Shown here in pieces: positions 24,101 to 25,907 of a DNA stretch of 25,907 nt (the stretch's first letter is position 1; the number at the start of each line of letters is the position of its first letter). The translations under genes were made by a program, and so were the position numbers. The notes under the pieces were generated by a model. It did not search any database and was not told the origin of the DNA. It worked only from the letters and a program-made list of their open reading frames with translations. Source of the DNA: Syntrophorhabdaceae bacterium PtaU1.Bin034 (GTDB lineage: Bacteria; Desulfobacterota_G; Syntrophorhabdia; Syntrophorhabdales; WCHB1-27); NCBI GenBank assembly GCA_002067405.1, contig MVRP01000047.1, forward strand, positions 1-25,907. Direction: 5' to 3'.

Positions 24101-25702
24101 ATGCATGTTCTTCTGTTCCACCTCTTCTTCTGTGCAGTCTTCTTTTTCCTCTGCTCGTTGCCGGCACCTGCACGGTCCGTCGCAGCGGTCTATTATGTTG
24201 ATCCTGCGGAAGGAAGCGACGCTAACGAGGGGGATAGCCGGACAAAAGCATGGGAGCACATTCCCGGCTCCTTCAGCACCGACAACCGGGGTTTTCTCAA
24301 AGGGCGGGGATGGCGGCATCTCGGGCCGGGAGACACGGTGTTGATAAGATCGGGAAGCACTGTCCACAGCCGGCTGGTCATCGATCACGCCTTCTACAAC
24401 AACGGAACGCCCGAAGCTCCCATTCGCCTCGCCCGCGATCCCTCGTGGGGTTCGGGTCCCGTTGTCTTCGACGGCAGCGATCAGGCCCTTGGTTCCTGGG
24501 ATGCCATGATCCTCGTGAGCCGTCGGGACTACATTGAGATAGACGGCGCTTCGACCGACGGCATCGTGGTGCGGAACGTGAGGGGGAGAGGCCTCCATGC
24601 CGCGGGAAACTCCGAGATCAACCGGATGACGGGCTTTGCGGCGAAGAACATGAAGTTTTCTCACAACACGGGATTCAATGTTATCGTCCACCGGCAGGAC
24701 TCATTTGTCCTGGACAATATTGAAGTTGACGGGGCCGGCCTGCCGGACACGGGAGGTTTTTACGTGGGCGGCAAGACCTTCGGATGTAATAAAGGGCTGC
24801 TCAAAAACTGCCGGTCTCACCACAATGGCGCAAACCCGGGGAAGCAGGCCGGAGGAACGGACGCGCGCATGGGTTTCTGGGTCCAGAATTGCACGAATAT
24901 CACCTACGAAAACTGCGTCGCCTGGGAGAACGAGGGTAGGGGCTTTGACGGGGGCAGCAAGAACGTCTTGAATCCACCTTTTTCAACGGTCACCGACAAT
25001 ATCGTCTACCTCAACTGCACGGCCCGCAGAAATTCCTACGGGTTCGGCGCGACCTTTGATGATGTGCCGGAGGGCGGGAGATACTGGTACCTCAACTGCA
25101 TTGCCCGCGACAATGCCATGGGTGGGTGGAACATTTATTCAGGCGCTACCGTCAGGGTCTACAACTGTCTTTCCGCGGACAACGGGAACGGCTTCTACCT
25201 CGACACCCTGGTCCCCTGGGGGTCTCCCCCCACCTGGTCGAGGCCGACCACGGTTTATATCAAGAACACGATCATCTCAGGTAACAGTCAGAACGGCATC
25301 TACGCCCACGAGTGCAAGTTGCTTCGGCTGCACTCCGACTACAACCTGTATCAAGAGGTGGAGAGCAAGCCGACCGGGACGGCGAGCCGTTCAACAATGA
25401 TCAGATGGTGCGATGCACCGGGCCGGGAAGACCGCTACAGACTGTATGGATACGGCAGGGCGGGCCTTGAGGCGTGGAGGAAGGAGCACGGTCAGGATGC
25501 TCACAGCGCCTTCTTCGGCTCCAAAGAAAGGCATCAGGTCCGGGCCGATGCAGGGACGGACAGCTCTCGGACGGCCGCTCCGTCAGCGGTAAAGAGAGGA
25601 GGCGCCAATCTTACCACCGACTGGCCGGCAGGAATAATCCCGGCGGACAGGCACGGAAATCCGCGGCCGGTCAAGGGCAAATGGAACATTGGACCTGATT
25701 AG
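24101..25702 (+). CDS. Secreted right-handed parallel beta-helix protein (possible polysaccharide lyase or epimerase)
   Basis: This 533-residue protein has a long hydrophobic signal peptide (HVLLFHLFFCAVFFFLCSLP, likely cleaved near residues 28-30 after SVA). The next stretch, VYYVDPAEGSDANEGDS, is a common opening of beta-helix domains of the pectate-lyase-like fold. The body contains repeated coils with an N-C-x-A pattern, for example NCVAWENEGRGF, NCTARRNSYGF, NCIARDNAMGGW and NCLSADNGNGFY, about 22-30 residues apart. The fold is used by polysaccharide lyases, alginate epimerases and tailspike-type hydrolases, so it may cut or remodel the EPS in the periplasm or outside. No catalytic triad can be assigned. 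No PEP-CTERM or other sorting tail is visible. ATG 24101 is chosen because it begins the signal peptide; the longer frame from 24029 adds residues from the previous gene. Confidence 0.8.
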   Translation: MHVLLFHLFFCAVFFFLCSLPAPARSVAAVYYVDPAEGSDANEGDSRTKAWEHIPGSFSTDNRGFLKGRGWRHLGPGDTVLIRSGSTVHSRLVIDHAFYNNGTPEAPIRLARDPSWGSGPVVFDGSDQALGSWDAMILVSRRDYIEIDGASTDGIVVRNVRGRGLHAAGNSEINRMTGFAAKNMKFSHNTGFNVIVHRQDSFVLDNIEVDGAGLPDTGGFYVGGKTFGCNKGLLKNCRSHHNGANPGKQAGGTDARMGFWVQNCTNITYENCVAWENEGRGFDGGSKNVLNPPFSTVTDNIVYLNCTARRNSYGFGATFDDVPEGGRYWYLNCIARDNAMGGWNIYSGATVRVYNCLSADNGNGFYLDTLVPWGSPPTWSRPTTVYIKNTIISGNSQNGIYAHECKLLRLHSDYNLYQEVESKPTGTASRSTMIRWCDAPGREDRYRLYGYGRAGLEAWRKEHGQDAHSAFFGSKERHQVRADAGTDSSRTAAPSAVKRGGANLTTDWPAGIIPADRHGNPRPVKGKWNIGPD

Positions 25703-25840
25703 CATTTACTCCGCATAGTCGAACCTGCCGGATAACCCCCCAGTACGCTCCGCAACAAACACCCGCTCTTTCCGCTTATTTATCTTTCTTTCCATCCATG
25801 AGTAAATAAAACCAAAACAGAACTGCTCCTCGCCTTCAAG

Positions 25841-25870
25841 CCCCGGACTCGCCCTCCGGGGTTTTTGTTT
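25841..25870 (+). terminator. Rho-independent terminator at the end of the locus
   Basis: CCCCGGA (25841-25847) pairs with TCCGGGG (25855-25861) around a 7-nt loop, and the stem is followed at once by GTTTTTGTTTT-type sequence (T-run 25862-25866, then more Ts). A-T and G-T pairs can extend the stem outwards (25838-25840 with 25862-25864). It lies about 140 bp after the beta-helix gene and is the only convincing factor-independent terminator on the + strand in this window, in line with one long transcription unit to its left. The rest of 25703-25907 shows no gene. Confidence 0.85.
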
Positions 25871-25907
25871 TGTCTGCTTCTACGAGCGTTACGCAAAATA
25901 AAATCAC

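Noticed and set aside
25770..25811. TTATTTA/TAAATAA pairing upstream of the final terminator
   Set aside because: AT-only 7-bp stem with a large loop; expected by chance in an AT-rich spacer and not needed to explain the strong GC stem at 25841-25861.
1..25907. CRISPR array, tRNA/rRNA genes, insertion sequences or prophage genes
   Set aside because: No regularly spaced identical repeats with unique spacers, no tRNA cloverleaf or rRNA-like stretch, and no transposase or integrase frame was found. The 8-bp arrays lack spacers.

Overview
The window is one exopolysaccharide (EPS) assembly locus of a Gram-negative-type bacterium. All 22 complete genes and one partial gene lie on the + strand, most are separated by a few bases or overlap, and the only convincing factor-independent terminator is at the far right (about 25841-25870). 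The taxon cannot be read from the sequence. The moderately GC-rich codon use, the ExeA-like ATPase with a LysM tail, the FemAB-type transferases and the octamer palindromic spacers would fit Desulfobacterota ('deltaproteobacteria') or a neighbouring phylum. That placement is an inference.

Layout. Positions 1-62 hold what looks like the C-terminal tail of a Wzz/BY-kinase type chain-length protein. An ExeA-like AAA ATPase (260-1627) and an initiating phosphoglycosyl transferase with a degenerate GGDEF-like N-terminus (1758-2933) follow. A WbpB/WlbA-like dehydrogenase and a WbpD/WlbB-like N-acetyltransferase (3000-4543), with the PLP aminotransferase at 9896-11056, look like a route to a 2,3-diamino-2,3-dideoxy uronic acid nucleotide sugar. 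Between them is an unusual block: FemAB-like transferase, hexapeptide acyltransferase, B12-type radical SAM protein, ATP-grasp ligase and a phosphatidylserine decarboxylase homologue (4630-9750). Next are an unusual CE4-like deacetylase with its DxD motif at the C-terminus (11237-12541) and two more FemAB-like paralogues (12569-14812).

The right half is the core Wzx/Wzy machinery: three glycosyltransferases (15008-18710), a methyltransferase, a Wzy/O-antigen-ligase-type polymerase (19366-20712), a Wzx flippase (20722-21999), a fourth glycosyltransferase, another hexapeptide acyltransferase and a secreted right-handed beta-helix protein (24101-25702) that may cut, epimerise or bind the polymer.

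Working model (inference): a lipid-linked repeat unit is started by the sugar transferase, extended by the four glycosyltransferases, decorated by acetyl, methyl and possibly amino-acid or amine groups, flipped by Wzx, polymerised by Wzy and trimmed outside the cell. The most novel parts are (i) the ATP-grasp/PS-decarboxylase/radical SAM/FemAB block, which could install amino-acid-derived groups on a glycan or lipid, and (ii) recurrent spacer elements made of 8-bp tandem units arranged as inverted repeats, some of which run into the ends of coding sequences.
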